The position numbers and the translations under genes were made by a program. Shown in pieces: positions 7,108 to 7,840 of a DNA stretch of 7,840 bases. Origin of the DNA: Bacillota bacterium (GTDB lineage: Bacteria; Bacillota; UBA4882; JAAYXC01). A model generated the notes under the pieces. The model was given only the letters and a program-made list of their open reading frames with translations. It was not told where the DNA came from and searched no databases. Where the stretch lies: assembly GCA_012516115.1 (NCBI GenBank), contig JAAYXC010000402.1, forward strand, positions 1-7,840. The letters are read 5' to 3'. The stretch's first letter is position 1. Each line of letters opens with the position of its first letter.

Positions 7108-7405
7108 TTGATCCACACAGCCACTTATAAACCCATTCCAGAAAGGAAAAAACAAAAACTCGTCGAGGAGGTCATAGCTACTTTGGGCTACTACCGCAAG
7201 TACGCCATCACCGTCCTCAAACATCCACCCGTCGAGAAACCTAAACACCTTACCGGCCATCCGTTTACTCTCGAGAAAGCCCTGGACTACCCCTACTCGC
7301 CGCCACGGGGAACTCACCTTAACCAGGAGATCAAGGCCAGCCTCTCTTCCATCAGCCGCTCCACCTTGACCAGGAGGATCAAAGAATGGCCTTCGCCGAA
7401 GCCTC
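7108..7405 (+). pseudogene. Remnant of an integrase-like (ISNCY/rve type) transposase
   Basis: The plus-strand frame contains RKKQKLVEEVIATLGYYRKY followed by AITVLKHPP, which matches the N-terminal helix-turn-helix region of integrase-like transposases (usual form: KKEK-ILDEF...TGYNRKYAIRLL). Further on, NQEIKASLSSISRSTLTRRI corresponds to the later segment (usual form: LLSISPATIDRLL) that precedes the catalytic core. The stretch that should lie between them is far too short, so an internal deletion of some tens of codons has occurred, and the DDE catalytic domain is missing entirely. The reading frame stays open to 7467, but past about 7405 it no longer resembles a transposase and runs antisense to the IS256 remnant. 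Non-functional. The family is recognised by motif only. Confidence 0.6.
7126..7155 (-). promoter_or_regulatory. Candidate sigma-A promoter for the exporter operon, inside transposase remnant
   Basis: On the minus strand TTGTTT (7155-7150) and TTTATA (7131-7126) are separated by 18 bases, with the start of transcription expected about 40 nt before the permease start codon. Each hexamer matches consensus at four of six positions. The elements lie inside the dead plus-strand transposase sequence, so if active this is a recruited promoter. Alternative alignments with TTATAA exist. Confidence 0.3.
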
Positions 7406-7409
7406 AACG

Positions 7410-7788
7410 GGCTTTAAAACGCCACGGCTTGGGTATGCCTGACCGTGCGTATCCACGCTCCCGATAGCCGGGAGGTAAGTAGTTCTTGTGGGCGAATGTT
7501 CGCCCCGTTCGGCTCTGATCTTTTGGGCTACTTCAATCTCCATCAAGGCTTGCGCCATGATGGCACCCCTTCATGTAGGAAGTCGAGGTTGGTGATGTTC
7601 CCCTTGCGGATTAGTTCAGACAAATGCTAATCTAGGATCGGTCACTGAGGGTTTCTCCTTTGCGTTGTGTTGCCTTTTCACTTCGCATGGAACCCCAAAA
7701 TAACTACTCTTATCAAGAGTCACCTGAAGCTCGGGAGAAAGTATGGTTCCTGGAGGAAGCTTCAGTCTACAGTCTCCATCTCTTCCAT
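7410..7788 (-). pseudogene. N-terminal remnant of an IS256/mutator-family transposase
   Basis: On the minus strand, after an AAGGAGG at 7805-7799, ATG 7788 starts MEEMETVD and then hits a stop. From about 7625 a shifted frame reads LSELIRKGNITNLDFLHEGV, and a further shift gives MAQALMEIEVAQKIRAERGE, then HSPTRTTYLP and a broken version of the family's GYRER-WDT-VG stretch at about 7470-7440. IS256-family transposases have the pattern LAQALMEAEV--IGAERYERSPERTTYRNGYRER-WDTRVG near the N-terminus, so the identity is clear. The catalytic DDE region is absent: the element is cut at about 7410-7440, where it meets the plus-strand integrase-like remnant. About 160 bases between the start codon and the recognisable part do not read as protein in one frame. 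Confidence 0.65.
7706..7765. repeat. Pair of inverted repeats in the IS256 remnant leader
   Basis: ACTCTT ATC AAGAGT forms a 6-bp palindrome at 7706-7720. Immediately after it, CTGAAGCT (7724-7731) and AGCTTCAG (7758-7765) are perfect 8-bp inverted copies 26 bases apart. They fall in the part of the IS256 remnant that does not translate sensibly, so they may mark a small insertion or a folded leader. They could also be chance. Confidence 0.35.
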
Positions 7789-7820
7789 GATAAACCATCC
7801 TCCTTAGACTTCAGAGATGC

Positions 7821-7840
7821 TTTACACCACTACTTGAGAC
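7821..7840 (-). repeat. IS256-type terminal inverted repeat at the right edge
   Basis: Read on the minus strand from the edge, GTCTCAAGTAGTGGTGTAAA has the form of an IS256-family end and lies about 30-50 nt upstream of the degenerate IS256 transposase start at 7788, exactly where the element's end is expected. The window stops here, so any target-site duplication is not visible. Confidence 0.55.

Noticed and set aside
7096..7407. A 103-codon minus-strand frame over the integrase-like remnant
   Set aside because: It is the antisense of recognisable transposase sequence and has no motif of its own.
7490..7505. Palindrome GGGCGAA TG TTCGCCC, possible operator or terminator
   Set aside because: It falls within the coding sequence of the IS256 remnant (residues RAERGEHSP) and has no T-run, so it is probably a coincidence of codons.

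Overview
The window looks like accessory DNA from a thermophilic, anaerobic, Clostridia-type Firmicute of the Moorella/Desulfotomaculum kind. This is inferred from strong purine-rich ribosome binding sites (AAGGAGG), high GC, and the style of the transposases and of the TauE/SafE exporter; the genus cannot be fixed from the sequence. Nearly all real coding signal is on the minus strand.

Layout from right to left, the direction of most transcription. (1) 7108-7840 is mobile-element debris: a plus-strand remnant of an integrase-like transposase runs into a minus-strand N-terminal remnant of an IS256/mutator-family transposase, with an IS256-type terminal sequence at the right edge. (2) 7078-5061 holds two intact genes in tandem: a TauE/SafE-family permease and, about 20 nt after its stop, a two-pass membrane protein with a large extracytoplasmic domain. 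They look like one transcription unit that exports a sulfur-containing or other organic anion. (3) 4685-3385 is a nearly full-length IS1182-like DDE transposase gene broken by four single-base deletions. (4) 3384-2966 has no convincing gene but carries a second IS256-type end sequence at about 3129. (5) 2956-2522 encodes an unrecognised protein of about 144 residues. (6) 2350-1277 encodes an intact PfkB/ribokinase-family sugar kinase resembling 2-keto-3-deoxygluconate kinase, followed by a strong hairpin terminator at 1111-1141. (7) 1100-1 is a decayed glycoside hydrolase family 9 (GH9) gene. It is readable only by switching frame repeatedly, and at about position 238 it is joined to a fragment of an unrelated, unrecognised protein that runs off the left edge.

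The intact genes (kinase, exporter pair) read without a single frame problem over about 3 kb, while the GH9 and transposase regions are full of one-base indels, often beside homopolymers. This suggests real decay of unselected sequence, but read-level data are needed to exclude assembly errors. The most interesting biological unit is the exporter and its unrecognised membrane partner. It sits between two blocks of insertion-sequence debris, and the right-hand debris begins only about a dozen bases beyond the exporter's Shine-Dalgarno site, so its promoter probably lies inside dead transposon sequence.
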